From positions 54,899 through 118,898 of the forward strand of contig JBBAAK010000004.1 in NCBI GenBank assembly GCA_041658345.1: a DNA stretch of 64,000 bases, written 5' to 3'. This document shows, one piece after another, positions 37,834-46,797 of the stretch (the first letter of the stretch is position 1; the number at the start of each line of letters is the position of its first letter). The translations under genes were made by a program, and so were the position numbers. Below the pieces are notes generated by a model, which saw only the letters and a program-made list of their open reading frames with translations, was not told the origin of the DNA and ran no database searches. The DNA comes from JBAZYV01 sp041658345 (lineage in GTDB: Bacteria; Patescibacteriota; Gracilibacteria; UBA1369; 2-02-FULL-48-14).

Positions 37834-39951
37834 CTACTTATACATCGTTTTTTCTCTAGTCTTCCTCTGAAACGTAATCGCAAATCTGTGCGCCTCATCA
37901 CGAATACGGCGGAGCAAAAGCAAAGCCTGCGAATCTTTTTGCAAAATTATTGGTTTAGATTTGCCTTCCACAAAAATCTCTTCCTCTTTTTTTGCTAAAC
38001 CAATCATGGGGATTTTTAACCCAAAATGATTGCGACTTTTTAGCGCAGAAGAAAGTTGACCTTTACCACCATCAATCACAATCAAATCCGGCTTGGAGTC
38101 AAAAGAAGAATCTCGCCTGGTTGATGGGTCAAAGGCAAGTAAGGATTCCAAAACTGCATCCTCAAATTCAGCTGGAAATTTTTTAACTTCTTCAAAACCA
38201 AAACTTTTATAAAAATCTGTCATTTCGTTCCTGCAACTCAAATAAACTCGCTTAGCTTTTTTATTTTCAAATGCCCAAGACATAAGTGATTTTGCAATGC
38301 CATTTTCGCGTTCACGCGGAGTAACATACAAAGCCTTTACCAAAAAAATGTCTTTATTTTTACCCGGCTTCATGCCAAGCAAACCAATAACTTTTTTATT
38401 TTTAAGTGCAACAGTGTAACCACCAATTTCATCTACAAACGTCTCACCTTTCCATTCTTTAAATAATTTTTCCAAATCTTTTTGATTGGTTTTTGTGGCT
38501 TTTTTAAATTTGATTCCTTTAGGTACACCACCCAAATACGCAAGCCTTCTGCGCAAAATTTCTTCCATGGATTTGAAATCATCAATCTCGCCTTTACCCA
38601 AAGTTTTTAAATGGAATTTTCTATAATCGCTATTTTTTGATACACCATTCTCAAAAACGACCATAGAAGCAACCGTATCTTCCCCACCAAAATGGGAAAT
38701 ATCAAAGCACTCAATTCGTTTTGGAGGCCTGGGCAAAGAAAGGGCCACGGCAAGATCCGGCAAAGAAGTATCTTCCTTGCCTTCACTTGTTTCCCATCTG
38801 GCTTTGTGCTGTTTCTTAAAACTTTCGGCATTTTTTTCCGCAAGTTCTATAAGCCTGTGTTTTTTGCCACGTTCCGGAACCAAAACTTTTACAGTTTTTT
38901 CAGCAAGACCGCTTATCCACTTCTCAAAAAAATCTTTATTTGTAAGCTCATTTGAAACCAAAATCTCACTTGGAAAAGATACCGCCTTTTCGTAGTATTG
39001 CTCCAAAAAACTTTCCATAACTTCAGTTGCACTTTCCTCATCTCCGCTATCGAAACCAGTGGAATCCAACACGAAATTTTCTTGGCCAATTAGCTTGCCA
39101 TCACGTAGCATAAACAAATTAAAATATGCCTTACCGGAAGCCAAAACAAAAGCTAAAACATCCGCATTTTGATGGTCGGGCGAAGTCACAACTTGCTTAA
39201 AATCCGTAAGCTCTTTTAAAGCATGTAATTTATCACGCAGTAGCGCTGCCTTTTCAAACTCTTTTGCCAAAGCGCACTCGCCAATTTGCCTTTTTAAATC
39301 CTCCTCAATCTCGTCCGTTTTCCCATCCAAAAAGTACTCTATTTTTTTGATTGATTCTAAATATTGCCCAGGAGAAACCGCCGAAATACAAGGAGCCTGG
39401 CATCTTTTAATATGGTAATCCAAACATGGATACGCAATTGTTTTGTTTGTAATTTCCGCCTTACCGTTAAGCCATTTCATACCAAGGTCGCAACTCCTAT
39501 ATTGGAATAGTTTTTGCAATAGCATCAGGGTTTTGCGCACATTATGCGAAGCGGTTTTTGGCCCAAAATATCGCGCCCCGTCTTTTTCCACCTTGCGAAC
39601 AATTTGTATGCGAGGAAAATCCTCTTTTGTGATCTTTATATACACAAAATTTTTATCATCCTTCATTAACACATTATATTTTGGCCGTATTTCTTTGATT
39701 AAATTGGTTTCCAAAAAAAGAGCTTCAAGCTCACTTGAGACTTCTATCCATTCCAAATCGCAAATATTTTCCACCATTTTTTGCGTTCGCATTGGACGAT
39801 TTTTTTCCATGCGAAAATAAGACCTCACGCGATTCCCCAAATCTTTTGCTTTGCCAATATAAATGATTTTTCCATCTTTATCCTTCATTTTATAAACGCC
39901 CGGGATGTGCGGGAGTTTTTTGACTAGCGCAGAAATATGTGACTTTTCCAT
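37834..39951 (-). CDS. uvrC: UvrC excinuclease with inserted acetyltransferase-like domain, lacking HhH domain
   Basis: Dual-incision nuclease subunit of nucleotide excision repair. 705 residues from ATG 39951 (upstream in-frame codons do not look like UvrC). The GIY-YIG nuclease is at about 11-90 (IPGVYKMKDKDGKIIYIGKAKDL) and the UVR motif near 217-250. RNase H-like catalytic segments are E-C-F-D-I-S-H near 414 and V-I-D-G-G-K-G-Q-L near 625. Between them, residues about 478-617 (38101-38520) form a GNAT-like domain with L-Y-V-T-P-R-E-R-E-N-G-I-A-K-S-L and F-Y-K-S-F-G-F. The protein ends at R-D-E-A-H-R-F-A plus 13 residues; the usual C-terminal tandem HhH domain is missing and is not found downstream in any frame. 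Confidence 0.92.
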   Translation of the reverse strand: MEKSHISALVKKLPHIPGVYKMKDKDGKIIYIGKAKDLGNRVRSYFRMEKNRPMRTQKMVENICDLEWIEVSSELEALFLETNLIKEIRPKYNVLMKDDKNFVYIKITKEDFPRIQIVRKVEKDGARYFGPKTASHNVRKTLMLLQKLFQYRSCDLGMKWLNGKAEITNKTIAYPCLDYHIKRCQAPCISAVSPGQYLESIKKIEYFLDGKTDEIEEDLKRQIGECALAKEFEKAALLRDKLHALKELTDFKQVVTSPDHQNADVLAFVLASGKAYFNLFMLRDGKLIGQENFVLDSTGFDSGDEESATEVMESFLEQYYEKAVSFPSEILVSNELTNKDFFEKWISGLAEKTVKVLVPERGKKHRLIELAEKNAESFKKQHKARWETSEGKEDTSLPDLAVALSLPRPPKRIECFDISHFGGEDTVASMVVFENGVSKNSDYRKFHLKTLGKGEIDDFKSMEEILRRRLAYLGGVPKGIKFKKATKTNQKDLEKLFKEWKGETFVDEIGGYTVALKNKKVIGLLGMKPGKNKDIFLVKALYVTPRERENGIAKSLMSWAFENKKAKRVYLSCRNEMTDFYKSFGFEEVKKFPAEFEDAVLESLLAFDPSTRRDSSFDSKPDLIVIDGGKGQLSSALKSRNHFGLKIPMIGLAKKEEEIFVEGKSKPIILQKDSQALLLLRRIRDEAHRFAITFQRKTREKTMYK

Positions 39952-40009
39952 CAGGCCGTAGTGTAATATAAACTGGACGGTAACATGGCAAGCAGGCCAC
40001 AACAATATC

Positions 40010-40942
40010 ATGAACGATTTCTTCCCAAAAGACATAAACATAAAAAAAGCGGTGCTTGCGACCCTAGCCTACTTTGATATTTTTGGCATACTGCTAACTG
40101 AGGAAGAGGTTTTGGACAATCTACTTTTTATAGAACCGGACGCCCCAAAAGTAGCAATCTATTTAAAAGAAAGCCCCTTGATAAAAGAATTTGGGGGCTA
40201 TTATTCAATATCAAAAACCCAGGATTTTGCCAAAGAATATAAAATATTTTTAGAGAAAAAAACACGCGCCCACATCTACTGGAAAAAAATTAGACGTACA
40301 CAATGGCTACTAAATGCCTGCCCATTTGTAAACTTAATTGCGGTGTGCAACAGCTTGCCAATTGGAGATGTGAACCCGGATAGTGACATAGATTTATTTG
40401 TAATCGCAAAGCCAAACCGGATGTTTACAGCAAGGCTATTTTTAACAATTTTCACCTCTGTTTTTGGGCTCAGAAGGTACGGTACAAAAATACACAAACG
40501 TTTTTGCCTAAGCTTTTACATCACGGAAAATAATCTGGATTTGAGCCAAATAGCACAAAAACCATATGACATTTATTTGGCTTACTGGCTCAAAACAATG
40601 GAACCGCTCTGTGGTGACTACAAAGTTTATCAAAAATTATTACAAGAAAACTTCACCTGGCTTAAAGATTTTTTTTACGCTGTACCGGAGTTAAAACGCC
40701 ACTACCGCAAAAAGAACAGCTTAATCAAAAAATTCTTAGAATGGCTTTTTGACAGTGACGAAATAGAAAGTAAACAAAAAAACTACCAACTAAAACGCGC
40801 TCAAGAGAAATACGAGCTACTAAAAGACAAATCAGGGACAATAATCTCAGATACAATCTTAAAATTTCACGATAAAGACGCCAGGACTACTGTTCGCAAT
40901 CATTGGGTTCATCTTCTAAAGGATCTTTTGCGCGCTTTTTAG
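40010..40942 (+). CDS. Nucleotidyltransferase-fold protein
   Basis: A 310-residue protein. Residues about 1-85 resemble a winged-helix region (AVLATLAYFDIFGILLTEEEVLDNLLF ... YYSI). The central part has a polymerase-beta-type nucleotidyltransferase signature: S-L-P-I-G-D-V-N-P-D-S-D-I-D-L-F-V-I-A-K near 115-134, with the paired Asp residues of the metal site. The C-terminal 100 residues are helical and basic. The substrate is unknown; the size and layout differ from CCA-adding enzymes and kanamycin-type transferases. It is divergent from uvrC (58 bp) and overlaps the 3' end of der by 56 bp. Confidence 0.72.
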   Translation: MNDFFPKDINIKKAVLATLAYFDIFGILLTEEEVLDNLLFIEPDAPKVAIYLKESPLIKEFGGYYSISKTQDFAKEYKIFLEKKTRAHIYWKKIRRTQWLLNACPFVNLIAVCNSLPIGDVNPDSDIDLFVIAKPNRMFTARLFLTIFTSVFGLRRYGTKIHKRFCLSFYITENNLDLSQIAQKPYDIYLAYWLKTMEPLCGDYKVYQKLLQENFTWLKDFFYAVPELKRHYRKKNSLIKKFLEWLFDSDEIESKQKNYQLKRAQEKYELLKDKSGTIISDTILKFHDKDARTTVRNHWVHLLKDLLRAF

Positions 40943-42287
40943 AACCTTCCCCAATTCGTTTAAAAATAAGTCTTATGGCAGTACCCAAGAACCCAAAGTT
41001 TTGCCTTAAATCGTTTTCCAAATATCTGCCATAAGAAAAGTGCATGGCCTCCGGATATCTGCAATTAAAAACAAAAACCGGTGGCTCACTCCCATCTTGT
41101 TTAACAGATAGAATATGAAAACTGCGCTTGCCAGGCCCACTGCCTAAAGGATGTTTATCCAAAGCCTCGCCAAGCCAAACCGCCAAATCATTCGAAGGAA
41201 CGATTTTTTTACGCTCTTCATAAATCTCACCGGCAAGTTCAAGAAGTTGGAATATATTCCTTCTCTCGAGCCCGGAGGTAAACACCACAGGAGCCCAAGG
41301 CAAATAAGCCATTTTTTCTCTAAGTTCGTGAACCAACATATGCTCTCTATCCTCACGTTCCTTACCTTTATATAGATCGATTTTATTGACTGCCAGCATC
41401 AAACCTTTTTTCTTCTCTAAAATGTATTCACTCACATGGCAATCTTGATTAGTAACGCCCTCTTCCCCATCAATCATTAGTACGCAAATATCAGAAGAAT
41501 CCACGGCCCCCATAGACCGCAAAACACTAAATTTTTCTATACCCGATTCCACACTACCAGACCTCCTAATCCCGGCTGTATCCACCAAAATAAATTTTTG
41601 ATCTTTATATTCAAAAGGAATTTCCGAAGCATCTCGAGTTGTGCCCGGCTCGCTTGAAACCACAACCATTTTTTTGCCAAAAAGCGCATTAATCATCATA
41701 GATTTACCAACATTTGGTCTGCCCAAAAAGGCTATTCTTATTCGACCTTTTTGACCCAAATCCTCAATTTTTTTAGGTTCAAAACCCATTTTCTTAAGTT
41801 CTTTGGCAGTACGGCTCTCAAGCTCTTCCATGCCAAAAGAATGTAAGGCAGTAACCGCAACCGGCTCGCCAAAACCAAGTTCAAAAAGATTGTATTTGCG
41901 CTCTTCAAAATTAGGATTATCACATTTATTTGCAATCAAAATCACATTCTTTTTAGACTTTCTAAGTATATCCGCAGCATGAAAATCTTCGGAAGTAAGT
42001 TCTTCACGCACATCCACAACAAAAAAAATCAAATCAGCCCCATCAATTGCTATGCGTGACTGCTCCTGCACATTCGCTTCAATGTCCGTTCCGGGTTTGC
42101 CAAGTTCAAGTCCACCAGTATCCACGAGCAACGCTGGCATGTCTTCAAAATACACATCGTGATAAATCCTATCCCTAGTTGTACCTGCTATTTGCGATTC
42201 AATCGCCATACGCGCACCAACGAAACGATTAAAAAGCGTAGATTTACCCACATTTGGACGCCCAACAATCGCGACTGTAGCAAGCAT
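40887..42287 (-). CDS. der: Ribosome-assembly GTPase Der
   Basis: Double-GTPase protein needed for 50S assembly. 466 residues from ATG 42287; the 16 in-frame codons upstream are not family-like. First G domain: G-R-P-N-V-G-K-S-T-L-F near 8-18, D-T-G-G-L near 56, N-K-C-D near 117. Second G domain: G-R-P-N-V-G-K-S-M-M-I near 186-196, D-T-A-G-I near 234, N-K-I-D near 300. The KH-like C-terminal domain occupies about 365-445, and the end is basic and acidic mixed (KKRAKDPLEDEPNDCEQ). Standard architecture. Confidence 0.96.
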   Translation of the reverse strand: MLATVAIVGRPNVGKSTLFNRFVGARMAIESQIAGTTRDRIYHDVYFEDMPALLVDTGGLELGKPGTDIEANVQEQSRIAIDGADLIFFVVDVREELTSEDFHAADILRKSKKNVILIANKCDNPNFEERKYNLFELGFGEPVAVTALHSFGMEELESRTAKELKKMGFEPKKIEDLGQKGRIRIAFLGRPNVGKSMMINALFGKKMVVVSSEPGTTRDASEIPFEYKDQKFILVDTAGIRRSGSVESGIEKFSVLRSMGAVDSSDICVLMIDGEEGVTNQDCHVSEYILEKKKGLMLAVNKIDLYKGKEREDREHMLVHELREKMAYLPWAPVVFTSGLERRNIFQLLELAGEIYEERKKIVPSNDLAVWLGEALDKHPLGSGPGKRSFHILSVKQDGSEPPVFVFNCRYPEAMHFSYGRYLENDLRQNFGFLGTAIRLIFKRIGEGSKKRAKDPLEDEPNDCEQ

Positions 42288-42378
42288 ATTTTTTTTGGTA
42301 CCGGTAACCTTAGCAAAGTAATTGAAAAATCTCAACTTATTGCGTAGAGTGGCTTTGCACCAAAAGTTTTACGCCAAT

Positions 42379-42882
42379 ATGCACAAATTCAAAAAAATAA
42401 TAATTCTAGGGGCAGTAATTCTTTTTTGCTTGGGACAATTTGGAGGAACAGCAGACGCTTTAAATCTATTGCCGGGTGCAGAATTTACAGCCTCATACAC
42501 GGAAAAAGAATGCATGGATCTAATAAAGTCATACGAGTATTCAACCACAGGTGAAAGCATGGAAGACTACCTAAAAACTAACACAGGAGAAGCACTGGAA
42601 GATTATGAGGACTTATTCTTAGGTTGTGCCATAAAAAGTGGCTACGTAAGATTTTGGATGCTTCCATATTTTATAAAATACATACTTAACTTTGTGGTAA
42701 GCATTGCCGGATTAATAGTGGTACTCATGATAATTCTTGGCGGATATTTTTACATAGCAGGTGCCTTTACAGATGATAAAGAAAAAGGCAAAACCATAAT
42801 CAAATATGCACTTTACGGATTCGTACTAATACTTTCGTCTTGGTCCCTGGTAAATATTCTCCTACTTTTCTTAACAAGCTGA
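42379..42882 (+). CDS. T4SS-pilin-like secreted membrane protein
   Basis: A 167-residue protein: signal peptide MHKFKKIIILGAVILFCLGQFGGTADA, an acidic middle section with two Cys residues (K-E-C-M-D and L-G-C-A-I, which could form a disulfide), then two membrane helices at about 100-125 and 140-165 around a basic loop (D-D-K-E-K-G-K-T-I-I-K-Y-A-L-Y-G). The two-helix tail with G-K-K-I-I-x-Y-A-x-x-G resembles the VirB2/TrbC-type pilin-like proteins widespread in CPR genomes. The start is ATG 42379, which gives a clean signal peptide. It is 2 bp upstream of the AI-2E transporter gene, suggesting one transcript. Confidence 0.65.
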   Translation: MHKFKKIIILGAVILFCLGQFGGTADALNLLPGAEFTASYTEKECMDLIKSYEYSTTGESMEDYLKTNTGEALEDYEDLFLGCAIKSGYVRFWMLPYFIKYILNFVVSIAGLIVVLMIILGGYFYIAGAFTDDKEKGKTIIKYALYGFVLILSSWSLVNILLLFLTS

Positions 42883-42884
42883 AA

Positions 42885-44111
42885 ATGAAAGAAAAGAAAT
42901 TAACACATTATCTTGAAGCGGGAGCAGAAAATTTCAAAAAACTACGTACAAAACTCCAAGAACTCAAAAAAGAACATGACGAACAAAGTAAATTTATTTT
43001 ACCAAGAGGTGCAGACAAAGAAGATGAACAAAACAGAAAAGAAAACGTAGAAATACATTTCTCACTCGCAAGCGTAGCCAAAGCCACAATAGTGGTTATT
43101 GCGCTGATTGCGCTCAGCCAATTTGTAGCAGAAATCGGAAAGATTTTACTTATATTTTTTATATCGATTTTATTTGCATCCGCGCTCACTCCAACGGTTG
43201 ATTTATTGGAAAAAAGATATCGCGTACCTCGCCCACTTAGCGTAATTGGAATGTTTTTGATACTTCTTTTGATACTTGGGTTCTTCATCTCACAAATGAT
43301 CCCGCTTGTAGTCACTCAACTTTTTGAACTCGCAAAAAGCATGTCATCACTATTAAATAAATTTAGTGATGGAAGCATGAATCTGCCATTTGGAGAAAAA
43401 TTACAGCCAATTTTGCAGGGACTCGCAGATCAGGTTAACAAGGAAATGATTATACAAGAGCTAAAACAAGCCGTGGAATCTTTTGCTACGGAGCTACAAG
43501 GATTTGCCGGCAACACTTTCCAAGTTATAAAAACTGTTTTCGATGGAATATTCAATTTTATAGTAGTGCTTGTACTTACTTTCTTTTTGGTGGTTAACGA
43601 AAAAGCAGTTAACGGATTTTTTATATCCCTATTCCCATCCAAACACGGCTCTTACATCGCAGAAAAAATAGATGCAATACAAGAAAAGGTCGGGTACTGG
43701 CTACGCGGACAAATGGTACTTATGCTCGCAATGTTTTCATTCAGTTTAATTGGCCTTTTAATACTCGGCATAGATAACGCTTTAACCCTTGCAATGATGA
43801 CCGGAATAGCAGAACTTATACCCGTTATTGGTCCGATTGGCGCAGGTATTCCGGCAGTACTAACCGCCTTTAATGAATCTCCTTGGCTTGCCGTTTGGGT
43901 ACTTGGACTAATTATTTTGTTACAACAAATTGAAGGCCATATTTTGGTACCGCTTGTAATGAGAAGAGCTGTTGGACTAAATCCAATCATTATAATTCTG
44001 GCCATGCTGGTTGGGCTGGAAACTCTTGGGATAGTTGGCATGATTGTGGCAGTGCCAGTTGCAACAACTCTATCTATTTTTGTTAACGAGTACGCGCGCA
44101 AAAAAAAGTAG
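42885..44111 (+). CDS. AI-2E family transporter (PerM-like)
   Basis: A 408-residue membrane protein of the AI-2 exporter superfamily. A 65-residue charged N-terminus (KFILPRGADKEDEQ) precedes about eight membrane helices, with the family-typical L-L-I-F-F-I-S-I-L-F-A-S-A-L-T-P near 88-103, I-V-V-L-V-L-T-F-F-L-V near 226, and the C-terminal blocks L-I-P-V-I-G-P-I-G-A-G-I-P-A near 310 and P-L-V-M-R-R-A-V-G-L-N-P near 362-373. Substrates differ among members (autoinducer-2, sodium/protons or others), so the name gives the family only. Translation is probably coupled to the upstream pilin-like gene. It overlaps a convergent glycosyltransferase gene by 42 bp. Confidence 0.88.
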   Translation: MKEKKLTHYLEAGAENFKKLRTKLQELKKEHDEQSKFILPRGADKEDEQNRKENVEIHFSLASVAKATIVVIALIALSQFVAEIGKILLIFFISILFASALTPTVDLLEKRYRVPRPLSVIGMFLILLLILGFFISQMIPLVVTQLFELAKSMSSLLNKFSDGSMNLPFGEKLQPILQGLADQVNKEMIIQELKQAVESFATELQGFAGNTFQVIKTVFDGIFNFIVVLVLTFFLVVNEKAVNGFFISLFPSKHGSYIAEKIDAIQEKVGYWLRGQMVLMLAMFSFSLIGLLILGIDNALTLAMMTGIAELIPVIGPIGAGIPAVLTAFNESPWLAVWVLGLIILLQQIEGHILVPLVMRRAVGLNPIIIILAMLVGLETLGIVGMIVAVPVATTLSIFVNEYARKKK

Positions 44112-45137
44112 TGCACGCTTGGCTGATTTTTCCCAAGTATAATCTCCACGAGGCTTTGGAACCCTTATCGTGGATTTTGATTTTGACTCCAATGCCGAAT
44201 ATATTTTTGCTTGAAGTTCCTCTTTGGTAATAACAAAATCAGCCTCTTTATAAAGTTCATGGTGCACATCAATTGAAGAAAGCAATACCGGACATTTCGC
44301 TTTAACAGCCTCCAAAACAGGCAAATCGAACCCCTCATATTCGCTTAGAGCAAGTAGAGCGATTGTATTTTTAAGTAGCCAAAATTTTTCTTCTTCTGTG
44401 ATTTGTGGCAATAAAAAAACATTAGCAAGCTTTTTGCCAACAAAAGATTTAAACCTTTTATCCCCATCTTTTACGCCAGCTATAAGGAAGTTAACCTGCG
44501 AGAACCTATATGCCGTTTCATATATCCAAGACAATCTTTTACGCGGATCCAACGGACTAATTGCCAAAAAAAATCGTTTATCTAAAAAATCTTTTGCAAA
44601 AACCGGCATCTTTTTAAAAGAAGGCAAAGTGGCTCCTTCATAAGTTACATCACACGGCAAAGAAAACTTTTTTAGTGCGCTCAAGGTACTTAAAGACGGC
44701 GCCAGCAAACCATCACACAATTTTAACAACCTTTTTAAGGGGAAAATTTTATGCCAAATAAAACTTTTTAAAGAAAGAGTTTTTGAATATTTTTCAGGCA
44801 CAAGATCGTGAATCGTCATAAAAAGCGGGATATCTGACCTGTAAAATGGCCTTCTGTCCGGAATCCAAATTACGTCAGGCTTCACCAAAAAATAAGATTT
44901 TGGCAAACGTGGAAAAAATAGCAAAGATTTAAAATGAAAAATTGTATTTGAGATTGGAATATGGCGCGCCGTGGGAAAAATCTTATGAATAGACTCACAC
45001 CTTTTGCGAGCTTGATAGAATAAATCCAAATCTAAATCCTCATTTTTTTGTAGTTCAAAGACCATAGCCTTTGTATAAACGGTTACCCCGCTTTCAAAGG
45101 CTGTAAGTAAAGGACGTAGATCAATTGCGAGCTTCAT
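44070..45137 (-). CDS. Family 4 glycosyltransferase
   Basis: A 355-residue GT-B glycosyltransferase: M-K-L-A-I-D-L-R-P-L at the start, T-I-H-D-L-V-P-E near 103-110, then the donor-binding half with F-L-A-I-S-P-L-D-P-R-K-R near 190-201 and L-L-A-L-S-E-Y-E-G-F-D-L-P-V-L-E-A near 255-271, the E-x7-E type motif. ATG 45137 is chosen over the three codons upstream because of the conserved first strand. It overlaps the Wzz-like gene by 17 bp. It closes the polysaccharide operon running from 47.8 kb. The sugar is unknown. Confidence 0.85.
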   Translation of the reverse strand: MKLAIDLRPLLTAFESGVTVYTKAMVFELQKNEDLDLDLFYQARKRCESIHKIFPTARHIPISNTIFHFKSLLFFPRLPKSYFLVKPDVIWIPDRRPFYRSDIPLFMTIHDLVPEKYSKTLSLKSFIWHKIFPLKRLLKLCDGLLAPSLSTLSALKKFSLPCDVTYEGATLPSFKKMPVFAKDFLDKRFFLAISPLDPRKRLSWIYETAYRFSQVNFLIAGVKDGDKRFKSFVGKKLANVFLLPQITEEEKFWLLKNTIALLALSEYEGFDLPVLEAVKAKCPVLLSSIDVHHELYKEADFVITKEELQAKIYSALESKSKSTIRVPKPRGDYTWEKSAKRALLFFARVLVNKNR

Positions 45138-45675
45138 TGACCGCATAGTCTTTAAATACGAGTAAAGACCCGGCGCATATCACAGAAATCAGCAAAAAGC
45201 CTAAAACAATCCTTAAATCAGACCTTTGCCCATCGATAAAAGTTTCGTTGTGAGTCGCAATCTTATAAGTCGCACCCGTAGAAACGGCGTACTCCGCAAG
45301 TTTTGCATCCAACATTTTCAAAAATTCCTCTGCAGGTTTGGCTGAATCAAAATAGCCTTCAACGGTAAAAATCAAATTTTCTTTTTCTTGCCTTTGTCCC
45401 GTGTAAGAAGCATCCGGAATCACGCTGGAGAACTCCGACACAAACCCGGGATCCATGGTCCAACCCAAAACCACATTGGCAAAATGCTCGCTTGCCCTTT
45501 CAATTTCATAAGATGAAACTTCATTCGTAAGATTAGCGCGATCCATTCCAAGCGTAGCAAACAAAATTGCTTTATCTTTTGGCTCCCCAATCGCACTCAA
45601 ATAAAAAACCGCAACAAAAATAGACAAAATAGCTGTAATTCCTAACGTAAAAAGATATGATTTTCTAAATTTCAT
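45121..45675 (-). CDS. Wzz-like two-helix membrane protein
   Basis: A 184-residue protein with a membrane helix at each end (about 8-28 and 157-175) and a soluble region of about 125 residues between them (F-A-T-L-G-M-D...F-A-N-V-V-L-G-W...F-T-V-E-G-Y-F-D-S-A-K-P-A-E-E-F-L-K). This topology and the position between two glycosyltransferase genes match polysaccharide co-polymerases (Wzz/chain-length determinants), but the soluble part is shorter than in Wzz and the Pro-rich motif before the second helix is missing. Assignment is therefore by topology and context. It overlaps both neighbours and ends with TGA. Confidence 0.55.
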   Translation of the reverse strand: MKFRKSYLFTLGITAILSIFVAVFYLSAIGEPKDKAILFATLGMDRANLTNEVSSYEIERASEHFANVVLGWTMDPGFVSEFSSVIPDASYTGQRQEKENLIFTVEGYFDSAKPAEEFLKMLDAKLAEYAVSTGATYKIATHNETFIDGQRSDLRIVLGFLLISVICAGSLLVFKDYAVNEARN

Positions 45676-46792
45676 AATCTAAGCCTAACATGCTTTGATG
45701 TTCCTTCCAAGCTGTCTCCAAAAAATGCCTAAGCTCAGATTTAAATCTGGCGGAAGCGAATTTTTCTGTGGTTAAAGCCACAGTTTTTGGATCAAAATCC
45801 GTTTTTTCGAACCTGCTAATCGCATCGCAAAGAGATTCTACCGTTTGTTCATCAAAAAATAATCCACTCTCCCCATCCAAAACAGTTTCAAGCGCTCCAC
45901 CACTTTTATAAGCAATAACTGGGGTGCCGGAAGCCATAGCTTCAAGCGCAGTAATCCCAAAATCCTCTCGTTGCGGGAAAATAAAAGCCTTCGCCTTGCC
46001 ATAAACAATCTTCAATTCTTCATCGGAAATTTTACCCAAAAATTCAACCGTCTTGCCTGCTCTCTTCTTTAAAGCCCTAAGCTCCGGCCCTGTCCCCACA
46101 ATTTTAAGAGTCTTGCCTAAGCTATTACAAGCATCAATTATAAGATCAAAACGCTTGTATGGAATAAGCCTGCCAACCGCCAAATAATAGTCTTCGTGAC
46201 TTTCCGAAACCGTAAAATACTGAATATCAACCGGAGGATACAAAACCGTGCTTTCCCTTTTATAATACTTGGAAATTCTCTCGCCAACATAAGCGGAATT
46301 CGCCAAAAATTTATCGACTCTGGCGGATGCAACTCTGTCCCACATCCTTATATTATGCAAAATCGGCCTATACAAAAATCCAAATAAGGCAAACCCCTTA
46401 AACTGTTTTACATAGCTGTGAGATTGATCCCAAACATAACGCATTGGGCTGTGGCAATAGCACACATGCAAAGTTTGAACCGGCGTAATTATGCCCTTGG
46501 ATGCGGAGTGGCAAGAAGAAATCACAAGATCATAAGAAGATAAATCCATACTTTCAAAAGCACGTGGCATAAAAGGCAACATGAGCCTGTGAGCTTTTTT
46601 TGCAAAAGGAAAGAACTTAAAAGATTCGTGAATTTCCGCTTTTGCAAACTGCGGACAGCCTTTTGGATCGTAAACAGTTGTATAAATCGGTGCATTCGGA
46701 AAAAGCTGATGCATTTCATAAATAACACGCTCAGCACCTGCAAAGACCGTAAGCCAATCACAAACTATCGCAATTTTAAGTTTATCTAACAC
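45665..46792 (-). CDS. Family 4 glycosyltransferase
   Basis: A 375-residue GT-B enzyme resembling mannosyltransferase-like GT4 proteins: I-A-I-V-C-D-W-L-T-V-F-A-G-A-E-R-V near 7-23 with the nucleotide-loop glycine, V-C-Y-C-H-S-P-M-R-Y-V-W-D near 109-121, Y-L-A-V-G-R-L-I-P-Y-K-R near 208-219, and the signature E-D-F-G-I-T-A-L-E-A-M-A-S-G-T-P-V-I near 282-299. It begins 5 bp after the STAS gene and overlaps the Wzz-like gene by 11 bp. The acceptor is probably a lipid-linked glycan, by context. Confidence 0.9.
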   Translation of the reverse strand: MLDKLKIAIVCDWLTVFAGAERVIYEMHQLFPNAPIYTTVYDPKGCPQFAKAEIHESFKFFPFAKKAHRLMLPFMPRAFESMDLSSYDLVISSCHSASKGIITPVQTLHVCYCHSPMRYVWDQSHSYVKQFKGFALFGFLYRPILHNIRMWDRVASARVDKFLANSAYVGERISKYYKRESTVLYPPVDIQYFTVSESHEDYYLAVGRLIPYKRFDLIIDACNSLGKTLKIVGTGPELRALKKRAGKTVEFLGKISDEELKIVYGKAKAFIFPQREDFGITALEAMASGTPVIAYKSGGALETVLDGESGLFFDEQTVESLCDAISRFEKTDFDPKTVALTTEKFASARFKSELRHFLETAWKEHQSMLGLDYEI

Positions 46793-46797
46793 AGCTC

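Noticed and set aside
37834..39951. UvrC insert as a frameshifted or chimeric gene
   Set aside because: All UvrC motifs before and after the insert are in one open frame, and the insert itself has a coherent fold pattern.
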